Positions 33,268 to 43,145 of a stretch of DNA of 64,000 nucleotides are shown one piece after another. The notes below the pieces were generated by a model. It worked only from the letters and a program-made list of their open reading frames with translations, had not been told where the DNA came from and ran no database searches. The stretch covers positions 4,783,194 to 4,847,193 of the forward strand of contig JAJEKV010000015.1 of assembly GCA_021234155.1 (NCBI GenBank), read 5' to 3'. Both the position numbers and the translations under genes were made by a program. How positions within the stretch are numbered: the stretch's first letter is position 1; each line of letters starts with the position of its first letter. The stretch is from Isoetes taiwanensis (lineage: Eukaryota > Streptophyta > Lycopodiopsida > Isoetales > Isoetaceae).

Positions 33268-36158
33268 AATGACTTTGCTTAACCTCCCGAGGGTCTAAGC
33301 TTTATCGTGCCCATGGTCAAGCCATGGGACCACAATGAGAACCATTTAGTAAATAGGAAGTAGTTAAAAAACATTTGCATTAGGCCATCTTTGTGATTAT
33401 TGCAAGCCATATTAAGTTTAGGTAATAAAGATGCTTCTACCGAAAGACATAGATGTCTTTGGCATTTTGTGCAAAACCTTCAAATAGAGTTTTGCTTCAG
33501 ATATTCACGATTGTTTTTAAAAAATTATCTTATTTGCTGAATATTATGAGCAAATACTGACTAATTCGAGTTTGTTTTCATTTGCATTTTATTACCTTAC
33601 TATGCTTTTAAACAAAGAATATGTTTGAATGTGACATTTAATCATTCTAAACAGCAATAGATGTGCTTTAAATATCGAACATCCACAAGAATAATCATGC
33701 GGCCCAGGACCCAAACCCAAGAAAAAAAGATCCTTCATTTTTCAAAATTTTAAAGGCCATTATGGCTATCATAATATGCATTGTTATGTTTGAACCTATA
33801 TAACTTAGGAATTTTTCTCGGAGAAAGAATAATAATACTCCGAACTGAACGCGATATCTTGTTTTAAAACTAGAGAAAAAGCGTATGCAAAATCAGATCA
33901 GTTTTGAGAAAGGATCTTACCATATGCACTTGTAGTAATTATAACAAACAAAGAAAAATAGAGAATACTGAAATTAAACCGATTGTTTCTTTGAAAACAA
34001 AGATAGTATAGATTCTTCAAGACCAAATCAAAAGCTTTTGGGAAAAGAAGTCTCCTACACTACCGCATCCAACCAAGACCTAAGTTAGCTTGAAAAAAGG
34101 TAAATAGGTAAGGGACGTCAGTGTGAAGCAAAGAGAGCATCTTGGCTTTTCGCCCTTTGCCCAAGCAAATGTAAATATCTTGCTTGTGAGAGTAACAAAG
34201 TAGACGTGAGAAATGTGCAAGAGTAAAATACGAAAAATGAAGTGAATCAAACATTGCTACAAGTTTAAGCAAACAAAGATTATATTTTATCTAAAAAGAA
34301 CCTCGATTAGCTTGTATGTCATCGAACTGAGTTGCCTTCTTAATCCTCGTAATCCTCTTGATTGAGTATGCTTGGAGTAGAATCAGTAAGGTTTACTGCC
34401 TTGTTGTCGTCAGCATTTCTATTGGGGATATATCTTTGTATTCCACCATTTTTTCTTTTGGCTACAGCATTGACTACCTCAGATTCTAGTCCAGCCTTGT
34501 TTATCATCTCATTGAGAGTGGCTCTAGAAATATCTTTAGTGGCTGTTCCATCTGCCCTGCCATGATCATTCAAAGAAACCACTTCTTGAGGATGGAAACG
34601 AGCTCAGGTTTTGTAGCCCCATTGTTTGGAGAACCTTTAGGCCTGGGCATACTTGTATCAGATGAATAATATAGAAAATCACTTTGGAAATTTAGTTTGT
34701 AGAGATCAGAAGCATGAGCAAAGCCAAAATATTGCTTTTGATCAGTATCTTGATGCTGCTTTGCGAAATCTTCAAGCAGGAGGCATTTTTCACATCCACA
34801 AATGTTGATAATGAGTGCCCTTGGGCCAAAAATTGCTGGTGAAGTGAAGATCAATTTTTGGCGCCGTAAACAATCAAGATCCGCTTGGTTCGTAACAGAT
34901 TTTAGATCTTGAAGGTTTTGCAGGAAGGTATCAATTTCATCGTGCTCAGCCGAAGGGCTAACTTGCTCATCCCTTTCTAAAAACTCATAGTCATCGTCTC
35001 TTTCTATCCACATTTTCAAAAAGGAATAAAACAAAAATATAGACTTACCAGTTTATAGTGTTGTATGAATGAAATCATGATCTCAAAGCAGATGTACAGT
35101 CTTACAGCAGTTCCGCCTTGCTCAAAATCGTCCTGGAAATCCAAGCTTGGATGCGGCAGGGGTCGGGCTAAGCCGCAGGCTGATGCTATTCTTAGAACCC
35201 TAGTTAGTGTTTAGGTTATGAAACCCTAGAAAAATAGCGGATAGCCGTTTGATGCGTGTCGTCCAGTTCTTAACTCATTAAATGCCCTGTATTTTTAGCA
35301 TACCATGCGTGTACTCCCAAAATGATTTACCCTGTATACATGTGTGAAGTAAATGCCATAGTATGAACATCAAGGCACAGTATTCCACTTTTCAGTGTGT
35401 TTTTCCTTTAATTTTTTCTTGTCATACGAACCGACATGATTGTGTACTAGTGTCATAAGAAGAGAAAGGAAACTCGTGATGTTTTTTAGAAATGGTCCCA
35501 ACAATTAGAAAAGGCCATTATCCATATGGCCAAGGAATTTCCTACGTGGTAAATTATGCTCATGTATAATTTGCAAAGGTTTATGCCTTGCCTTTGCATT
35601 CTTGCTACAGTAATAATCCTTATGCAACAAAGGCCCTCCCCTAGTAGTTTCAAGTTTTGTTGGAACAAAATGCCAACTACCCACTATGTGCCAACTTCAC
35701 ATTTGGAGCAGACCTATAAATATGCCTCCTTGCCATGGAATACCCTTCGAAGTTTTTCATTGTAAGGACACAACTATGTGGTGGTATTAGTGTGCAAACA
35801 AATGCTTAGATCCTACTAGGATGGGTAATCAGATAGTGCCACAGTTCAACAAAACAGTGGGCAATTTTTATATGCTGGGCTTTTGCTACATGATTGCGAG
35901 ATTGATTCACTAAACAGTGGGTCAGGTGTAGAAATTAAGCTCAACCTGAGATATTATTTTGTTATTTTCAACCTACTAGTCAAGAGTGGCCAAATAAATG
36001 CAGTGTATCCTTGCTGTGCTAATTATCTTACAGCCGAACATAGTGCATATATCAACAAGAAAATACACGTCTAGGTCCCACTACAATGGGTAGCAGATTG
36101 TGGCAAAGGAAAACCTAACAGTGGACGATGAATATATATTTATGTATAGATATATATA
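33268..36158 (-). repeat. Terminal repeat 3 (5'-most in the array)
   Basis: Matches terminal repeats 1 and 2 but is densely altered at CAG/CTG sites from 33268 to 34345 and again around 34570-34910. From 34920 to 36120 it is almost identical to the others. It supplies the small-protein gene upstream of body 2. Its outer edge at about 36158 falls at the same point where the internal repeats join the RT 3' end. Confidence 0.85.
34302..35013 (-). pseudogene. Small acidic helical protein gene, array copy 3 (exon 1)
   Basis: Open from ATG at 35013 through the acidic N-terminus, cysteine cluster (GCEKC) and MPRPKGSPNN to KKWFL at about 34570. There CATTCAGCAGCCCTGCC of the other copies is replaced by CATTCAAAGAAACCAC and the frame shifts. 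A second frame resumes (LNDHGRADGTATKDISRATL) to the acidic C-terminus. The donor is altered to CCTCG at 34301. Exon 2 is recognisable near 34070 but scrambled. Confidence 0.5.
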
Positions 36159-37049
36159 TATCAAATTAACCTGCGGTTATGCACAAATTTAAATAGTGTT
36201 GGCCTATGGATGTATCCTAAGGTTTTTTTTGGAACTGAAGGAACTAGTAAGGGGACAATAGACCCTGGTGTGGCAGGAAAATATGTGAAGCAGATTGTAA
36301 TTATACAAAATACTTTTATGATCTATATCCTAAGGGGTAAAAATCCAGACTTTAGCAACATTTGTGGTAGTAGACCAGTATCGATCCCCTGATTCCTAAA
36401 AAAAAGGGGGTAGGTTTAGCATATTGCATGACCTTTAAGGCTATTGTAATGGATAAAATGATATGTTAACATGTGGGTGCACGGCAGTAATGTAAAATAC
36501 ACTTGTAGCCAAATTATAAAACTAAGTAACTTCAAGAGCAATGGTGAAGGTATGATTTTTTTAATGGTTATGCAAATAGGTAAATATTGTGGAATATGCT
36601 GGTATCTGTAAAGATCCACTTAGGGCTATCGAAATGGTAAAGGAACTTAGGGTAATTCTAGGGTTACTCTGGAATCGGAGATGGTAAGTTTTACAGGAGA
36701 AGGATTCCGGCACTCCGATGCATTATGGCAAATGGGGATCTGTACCGTTACAAAGAATATGAAACACTTGATGGAAACGCATGGCAGGATAAGGCACAAG
36801 TCTTGGTAATGCCGGATGCTCCAAATGTAGATCAATACAGATTATGGCTGGCCACAGATCAGTTTTGGCTAAGATAGAAGGATCAAAATAGAGCTACAGA
36901 TGGCGACTTAGCAAGATACCTAATGGGCGGCAGCAAAGGCATGCCAAGTAAGCCCACGAAAACAGCATATATAAATCGTTGTATGTGTTGATCAAGGCAT
37001 TCTGTCCGCTGCTAGTAGAGAAGAGCTATGGCGCCTCTAGAGAAGAGCT

Positions 37050-37754
37050 ATGGCGCCCCTGGTGGCCAAAGCCAAGCAGACCCGGCAGGATTTACTAAGC
37101 CTCATCAATGGTGCTGGCTTAGATCTGGCTGCCTTGTGCAAAAAAGATGGTGAGGTGCTGGCACAACCCAGCAAAGCATTCCTTAGCAGAATCGTGGAGA
37201 AGTATAACCTTGCTGGTCCGCTTGCATGCAAGGATGATGATGGAATCATAAAATACATTTCACAGGCTGCTGCAAACAATAAGAGTGCAACAGAGACTAG
37301 CGTGAGCAACGTGGCTGAGTCCATTGGGATCCAACAAGAACTTGAAACAGAGGAGGACGAGATTGAGTTGCTACTAAACCAGGTTCTCTATTAATTGCTT
37401 TTGGCTATTATATTTAGACAAGATAATGAGGCATACAGCCTTGGTGATCTGCAAAAAGCCTGGTTAATTCTGGGTATAAGTAAGTTTTTAGGTTCTAAAT
37501 TGGTGAAGGGCATTAAGCCATGTTGAGACCACTGCTTACCTGCTAATCCCTTTCAATGTTACCCAATTTTGGCTAATATTTGTCTGATTGGATTGCAGGT
37601 AACCGGTCTTACATCTCCAGTTTTCTTTTTTGAACTTTGGATGTTTGGAGACGATGGATTACATAAGGAAGAACATCTTGAACACAGCCTACAAACCACA
37701 CAAATATTTCTGACAGTATTTGTTTTTGTTGCACTATATCTTGTCGAAACCAAG
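37050..37754 (+). CDS. Two-exon small acidic helical protein, unit E
   Basis: Exon 1 (37050-37382) encodes 111 residues, MAPLVAKAKQTRQDLLSLIN onward. Helical modules LLSLINGAGLDLAALCKKDG and SKAFLSRIVEKYNLAGPLAC are followed by an acidic tail ending EDEIELLLNQ. The donor is CCAG|GTTCTC. Exon 2 (37599-37754) follows the acceptor GATTGCAG. It reads VTGLTSPVFFFELWMFGDDG, has a hydrophobic segment TVFVFVALYLVE, and ends CAAG|GTAAAC. Exon lengths (333 and 156) closely match the family D gene (336 and 155). An in-frame alternative ATG is not available upstream. A roughly 20-bp duplication (AGAGAAGAGCTATGGCGCC) spans 37017-37054, so there are two ATGGCGCC starts in different frames. Both exons are intact, so this is the best-preserved copy of the family. 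Confidence 0.65.
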
Positions 37755-38722
37755 GTAAACTCTGTGCATTTGTCATATGGAAAATATGTTCATGACACTG
37801 CTGTATGCTGGCTGAATGGGTATTACTGCTTGAAGCATGAAACAGTGTAAGCCTTTATTTCTGGTTTTTGAAGTTTAAATGGAAGGAAACATCAATCTAC
37901 ATATCGATCTGCCTTAATATGGGCTATGTTTTTCTTGCATTAAAATAGGTTATAATTGGTGAAAGTTTAGCATGCATACATTATGGCAGCACGCTGTCAA
38001 ACAGGATTAATGATGGCTTTCAATTTTCCTTTGTTGTAATTAACAATAAATTACTAGTAATATAGCATAACAATAGCAGCCTAGAATGCAAGAATATTTG
38101 TTCAGTATGAGCCTATGGACAGGTGACATCATATTATCTAGTAAAAGATGAAAGTGAGGATACGTAATTAATGGATCGTTGCTATTATAAACACTACAGT
38201 TTAGTTCTGTGCAGTAGATCTGACAAAAGTAATTGCCATGGTTGGCTTCCCATGGGTTGAAATTAAGGCCTATATCATCTGTTTAACATGAGACAAAAGA
38301 ACCAATATATGGTCGCCTTCAGCAATTTTCTGCTCCATATTGTCTCCATATTTTGAAATTATGGCTTATGGCATCTGCTTAACAGGAGACAAAAGAACGT
38401 TTATATGAATCTTGAGCATACAGTAGGTGTATTTGCTGATTGACTTATGGCATCTGTTTAACATGAGACAATTTATTTATTTATGTAATCAGTTAAATCT
38501 TGGATTTTAAACACATTGTAGAGTGTATGAATAAGAAATGGTGAAGGCTGGCATTAATGTCTGAGATATACACACATAATTTTTGGCTAAGGCAATGATA
38601 TTAAGGGTTGTTGAATAGGGTACCAATGCATTATATGGCATTAATGGTCCTCTTATGTGTTTTAAGTAAATAGAACAGATTAGATCTAAGTTAAAGGAAA
38701 AATATTTAGTATATGATCTCCA

Positions 38723-38802
38723 AAGTTCCCCCAGTTGTCTGGGGACTGATAAGTTCTTTGGCTTTTGGCTTTAGAATGTCTTAGTTTTATGGCTAAGGCC
38801 AA

Positions 38803-38803
<1 letters not shown>
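38723..38803 (+). ncRNA. Structured RNA motif at unit E 3' end
   Basis: A hairpin CCCCAG-TTGT-CTGGGG (38729-38744) and one base precede CTGATAAG (38746-38753). A possible TTCT/AGAA second stem and then TGTCTTAG follow, and (TA)n starts 50 bp downstream. The stem sequence differs from F and the array while pairing is kept, which suggests compensatory change and a selected RNA structure. Confidence 0.55.

Positions 38804-38877
<74 letters not shown>
38804..38877. repeat. (TA)n microsatellite at unit E 3' end
   Basis: Pure TA tract of 74 bp directly after unit E. The right flank begins CAAGAAATTTAATGCG. Confidence 0.95.
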
Positions 38878-38879
<2 letters not shown>

Positions 38880-38989
38880 AGAAATTTAATGCGTCCCACG
38901 GTGCATGTTCGAGTTTTAGCATGTTCCTATGCTGCAAGTTCTTGTCGTGCCCTACATTCTAAAAGAATGTCTTGAGAATACTCTAAATT

Positions 38990-39690
38990 CATAGATTCTC
39001 TAAGATTCTACCAAGGTTCTCTTGGAGGTTTCGTGGAGATTCCTCTAAATTTTATAAGATTCCCTCTACATTCCATTAGATTTCCGTAGATTTTCCAAGA
39101 TTCTATGACGATCCCCTTAGATTCCCTTAGATCCCTTTTAGATTTTATGAGATTGCCTTAGGTTCCCTTTTACATTATATGAGATTCAAAGAGATTCTAT
39201 AAAGATTCCCTTAGATACTCTAAGATTTCATCAACATTTTCCTAGATTGCCTTAGATTTTATGAAGATTCCCTTAGATCCCCTAGATTTTAAGAGATTCC
39301 CTTAGGCTTGTAAATATTTTTCTAGATTCTCTCACATTTTATGAGATTTTCTTAGATTCCGTTAGATTCTCCTAGATTCCTTTACATTCTAGAACTTTTT
39401 AGAACATTCTAAGGCTTTCTGGAACATTCTAAGACTTTCTAGAACATTCTGAGACTTTCAAAATATCCTAGAACTTTCTGGAAGTATTTCCCTAGATTCT
39501 CTTAGCTTCCCATGGATTCCTACATTCTTGAACATTCTAGAACCTATTAGAACAATTTGAAACTTTCTGGAAGAATTTTCATAGATTCCCCCCAGATTAT
39601 GTTCTAGAATTTTCTAGAATATTTTGGAACTTTCTAGAAGATTCTAGAACTTTCTAGAGCCTTCCAGAACATTCTAGAAAAACTAGTTAG
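38990..39690. repeat. Degenerate simple-sequence array (GATTCCCTTAGA / TTCTAGAACATT)
   Basis: The first half is built from variants of TTAGATTCCCTTAGATTYTATGA, the second from variants of TTCTAGAACATTCTAGAACTTT. TTCTAGAA is self-complementary, so the second half can fold on itself. No coding potential or fixed period is apparent. Confidence 0.8.
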
Positions 39691-39771
39691 AATGTTATAC
39701 TCCATTTTATCTTAACTGGATTGTTACCCTTAAGTATATTTGAAACATAAATTATTCATAGAATTAATGTT

Positions 39772-39836
39772 TGGTCTAGTGGTTAGAATGGGGGGCTGGG
39801 GGGTCAATGACCAGGGTTCAAATCCCCCACACAACA
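39772..39836 (+). other. tRNA-like sequence with Pol III A and B boxes
   Basis: TGGTCTAGTGG is followed about 45 bp later by GGTTCAAATCC, the arrangement of internal Pol III promoter boxes in tRNA genes and tRNA-derived SINEs. ATGTT and AACAT can form a five-pair acceptor-like stem, but the T stem is mispaired and the anticodon arm is a G-rich run. A SINE head or decayed tRNA is more likely than a functional gene. Confidence 0.45.
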
Positions 39837-39849
39837 TAAAAATTTTAAA

Positions 39850-40240
39850 AGCCTTTCCTTAAAGGATGAGCATTCAACGTGGTCAGAGGATCTTGGACCC
39901 GATCAAGGGCTTAGATCGCGTGCCATGTGGCAAAATCTAAAGCAACATGAGCCGTAGGATCCTAGATCGACGATCAAGATCAAGAACAACCTGGACCATA
40001 GGATCGATTACATATAATTCCCAAAGCCATGTGCACCGTAGGATGTGTCCTAAAGCAATGTGAGCCGTAGGATCTCGGACCGACGATTAGGATCAAATCA
40101 ACCTGGACCGTAGGATCGCTTACATATATAGTCTATACACAAACTCCCAAGCCATCCGGGCGTGAGGATACGCCCCAAAAGCCACGTGGGAGCAGGGATC
40201 TCGGATCAACGGTCGGATTTAGGAGGACAAACATAAGAAC
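39850..40240 (+). repeat. LTR-like region with repeated CCGTAGGATC motif
   Basis: (G/A)CCGTAGGATC or close variants occur near 39950, 40003, 40036, 40067 and 40109, alternating with GATC-rich and GATTAGGATCAA phrases. This resembles repeated upstream regions of plant LTRs, but I cannot define LTR ends. No ORF. Confidence 0.35.
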
Positions 40241-40251
40241 ATATATATATC

Positions 40252-40253
<2 letters not shown>

Positions 40254-40348
<95 letters not shown>
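40254..40348. repeat. (TA)n microsatellite, about 95 bp
   Basis: Pure TA after a short ATATATATATCAG. Unlike the tracts at 18847 and 38804, no hairpin plus CTGATAAG motif lies on either side, so no element end is assigned here. Confidence 0.95.
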
Positions 40349-40350
<2 letters not shown>

Positions 40351-40556
40351 AGTATTTGTACTATGAGGGAGTGTATGAAGTCGACTAGTAACTTCATAGG
40401 AAGTCAAAGTCAAACTTGTGCAAAGTCGACTGAAAGCTACAGCTAAGAACTTGAAGTCAAAGTTCTGGTTGCAGTCAGGACCTACTCAAATTCTGGATCA
40501 ACATACTATCAACTCTCTGTACATAAATTTCTCTTAGTTTCCTTCTAGATATTATC

Positions 40557-40925
40557 TGTAACGTTCCTAACCGACATGCCCTTAACCAACTGGGCAAAAC
40601 CGTCTAGACGTTTATGAGTAGTCGCTTCTACCCATTTATGCCGGTGTCTCGGGAACGCCCCACAGGCACATTCAAGGTTCGAATACTCGAGCGGTCTACC
40701 ATGGGCGGAAGCGTGGTGGGCCCATAACCCACAGGTCCCAAGATCGAAACTTGGCTCTGATACCAACTGTAACGTTCCTAACCGACATGCCCTTAACCAA
40801 CTGGGCAAAACCGTCTAGACGTTTATGAGTAGTCGCTTCTACCCATTTATGCCGGTGTCTCGGGAACGCCCCACAGGCACATTCAAGGTTCGAATACTCG
40901 AGCGGTCTACCATGGGCCCGTTACA
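40557..40925 (-). mobile_element. Miniature LTR retroelement (TRIM-like) with TSD TTATC
   Basis: Read on the minus strand: a 158-bp LTR (40925-40768) starting TGTAACG and ending CGTTACA, then GT, then a primer-binding site TGGTATCAGAGCCA (40765-40752) matching the 3' end of plant initiator tRNA-Met. An internal region of only about 60 bp follows, then a second LTR (40706-40557). The element is flanked by TTATC at 40552-40556 and 40926-40930. The second LTR lacks its first eight bases (TGTAACGG), and no polypurine tract is obvious. It encodes no protein, so it would depend on enzymes supplied in trans. It lies between two diverged 75-bp repeats (40484-40550 and 40931-41005). Confidence 0.8.
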
Positions 40926-41031
40926 TTATCCTACTCAAACTCTGTGTCAACATGCTGTCAACTCTCTATACATAAATTTGTCTTAGTTTCCTTCTAAATA
41001 TTATTATCAATGATATTTTTTTTAACATTTA

Positions 41032-41631
41032 TCACACTTATGTTAGAGTGGCTGTTTATGAAAGACTTGTACTATGAGGGAGTGTACAAAGTCGAATGTA
41101 ATGCATACTTACCGAGGTATAGAGTTCCCAAGTTTTTATAAGATTTCTAAGTTTACCAACATTCCATTAAAGGTTCTTTTCGTTACCAACAATCAAGGGG
41201 GCATATGATGATGAAGGGGCAACATTTAAACCACCTAAAATTCAAGTCTATTGACCTCTACAAAGCGGAATTACTTAAATTATACTTTATTAGAGCATTG
41301 CTTAGCAATGGGTACAAAGTGGAGCTACTTTAACATACTGGATTAGAGTGTTGCTTAGCAATGCATCCATTCAAAACTTATTGACAATGAAATTATAAAG
41401 AAATGCCTTAATGCCAAAATCGAACAGAATGCTCTAACCTAATGAACAATCATGGATGGTGTCATGAGAGGCATTAATGGTTGCTGCCACCACATCACAT
41501 GGCATTAAATGCAACCAATATAGGTGGCTAAACATGGGCCATTGATGCAGCACATTCAACGGCCGAAATCGATCCAGCTTAAGCTGCCCCCTTCTTTATA
41601 GAGATTTTGGTGTCGCCGCCTGAACCGTCTC
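41032..41631. other. Intergenic with LTR-like fragment
   Basis: CTTGTACTATGAGGGAGTGTA near 41068 repeats the sequence near 40354. GAGGGAG followed by TGT resembles a Copia-type polypurine tract and LTR start, but no paired LTR is found. GAGTG.TGCTTAGCAATG occurs twice near 41293-41362. CTTTATAGAG near 41596 could be a TATA element for the repeat that follows. No ORF. Confidence 0.3.
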
Positions 41632-43145
41632 GTGGTTGATTTGGGGTCATCTACAATGTCAGAGTGGGCAGATGATGATGATGATAATGGATTGAGCACA
41701 CAAGAATCAAAAGCTAGACACACGCAGTTCTACAATGTATCCTACTTTTCTATATATGAGATATCTTATTTTAAAGTTAAATTACCGGAAAAAATCAGAA
41801 CCTCATCACAATAAAGCTTGGGTGGCAAAGAGGGTTCCGTTCAAGAGGAATTTGATTTCGGTTTTGAAGCTTCTATTGCGTGTTTCAAGTGGGAATTGCA
41901 CGAGGAATAACAAAGCATGTAATTCGTGTTTGTGCCTTTGTGGTTAAGAGAGGTGGTATATATCTTTTTGCATTAGATATAGTTGCGCTCTTTTTAATAG
42001 CAAGTCGTTAAGCAACATTGCATGTTCTGTTAAAGAATCACTGCATGCAAGATAGTATAGGGAGGGATAAGCTACGATCTCAGATTCCTGCATTTCTTCA
42101 ACTTCTTCCAAGAAGGCGTTAAAATATGCCATAAACATCTTATGCAAATGAAGGTAGTGACAACACATTAAAAGGTGGAACTAGGGAGTTGCCCGGTGCT
42201 CCACAACTATAGTACATAGAGGCATTCTTTCAAAGAGAACTTGGATTAGTGGAAGCAGAGGTGCGGTTGATAAGTTATGTTGATTCGATTTTCTATTGGG
42301 GAGGGAAAAAAATGCCTATTTACTTGCCCATAAACAATAACCCGATTGTTGAGAATAGTCTGCCCCAACTTTATTCTTCGTGTCATCAATAATTTGTCCA
42401 ATGTGCAATCAACTTCTTTAGATCTACATCAAATGACTAATTAGTTTTGGACATGGCAAAAGACGTAAGATGTATGAGATGACATTATAAGATGATATAA
42501 CATACCAACTTGATGCGTAAGATTGACACCAACATTGTTTGCATGAACAATCCGAAATATTGTCACGCATGGCATACCCACGAAAAGGAATTCACAAGTG
42601 GTGGTAGTGCCGGCATAAAGAAAGGTATCAAAGCCGTAAAGAGGACATTAAATAATAATTACAATTTGGATGCAATGAAAATGGCAAAATGTTGTCTAGA
42701 TGTTAGATAATAAGGTTAACTAGATGAGAATGTTGATCCACACAAATACCAATGAGTTTATGAAAAATCATAAATTTGTGACATTAGGAGGTCAATAACA
42801 TTAGGTCTCCCATTACTTTTAACACCATAGGTTTTACGTGATTCGTTTTTACTTTCAACTTAGCTTCAAAATATCTTCAAAATGGAAGCATATTGAGCAA
42901 ATATCTTGAAAGTTGCATCCCCAGCAGCCCAATTTCGGCAAGCAATGCATATGGAGGTCAAAATGCTTGAGCACTGAAACTATCAAGCATAACCAATGCC
43001 TTTCGATTTTTATCTTTGGAAAGTATAGCATCTTGGTCAAATATTCACGCCTTTGTAGACTCTCTTAAACGCTACTAACTAATGTTTTACTTGACCGAAG
43101 CATTCAACATAAAATTGTAGAACAATTACCGACATCCATCGCTGA
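41632..43145. repeat. Right, uninterrupted copy of the dispersed repeat
   Basis: Pairs with 1-1026 plus 6218-6790. It demonstrates that the left copy is interrupted by 1027-6217. The start has a short ORF with STMSEWADDDDDNGLSTQ, which might be a degenerate exon; nothing longer is open. Confidence 0.75.

Larger units (their letters stand above)
18923..36158 (-). mobile_element. Head-to-tail Penelope-like retroelement array
   Basis: A 17.2-kb minus-strand array. In transcriptional order it reads terminal repeat 3 (36158-33268), body 2 (33267-28970), terminal repeat 2 (28969-26091), body 1 (26090-21799), terminal repeat 1 (21798-18923). Each terminal repeat is about 2.88 kb and each body about 4.30 kb. 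Long runs are identical between copies. The array begins and ends at terminal-repeat boundaries and both outer edges are TA-rich. The bodies encode ORF A and a reverse transcriptase; the terminal repeats encode a small acidic protein and a structured 3' end. Tandem or partially tandem copies (pseudo-LTRs) and intron retention are established features of Penelope-like elements. Assignment rests on reverse transcriptase motifs read by eye. Alternatives are another telomerase-related reverse transcriptase lineage, or an LTR-like element formed by recombination. Confidence 0.8.
36159..38803 (+). mobile_element. Unit E: solo terminal-repeat-like copy, plus strand
   Basis: A 2.65-kb unit between a short TA tract (36150-36161) and a long (TA)n (38804-38877). 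It has the same plan as an array terminal repeat: a leader of about 900 bp, a split small-protein gene, about 1 kb of non-coding 3' sequence, and the hairpin plus CTGATAAG motif just before (TA)n. DNA similarity to the array is low, so this is a different subfamily. No ORF A or reverse transcriptase is present, which makes it solo-LTR-like. The 5' part (36159-37027) has only short unrecognised ORFs, and 37855-38720 holds no gene. CATCTG.TTAACA.GAGACAA recurs three times between 38270 and 38470. Confidence 0.6.

Noticed and set aside
18923-36158. Conventional LTR retrotransposon
   Set aside because: No TG...CA ends, primer-binding site, polypurine tract, integrase, protease or RNase H were found, and the RT motifs (AMGFACSP, YMDDL) do not look like Copia or Gypsy.
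39772-39836. Functional tRNA gene
   Set aside because: A and B boxes are present, but the T stem and anticodon arm do not form proper pairs. Listed as tRNA-like only.
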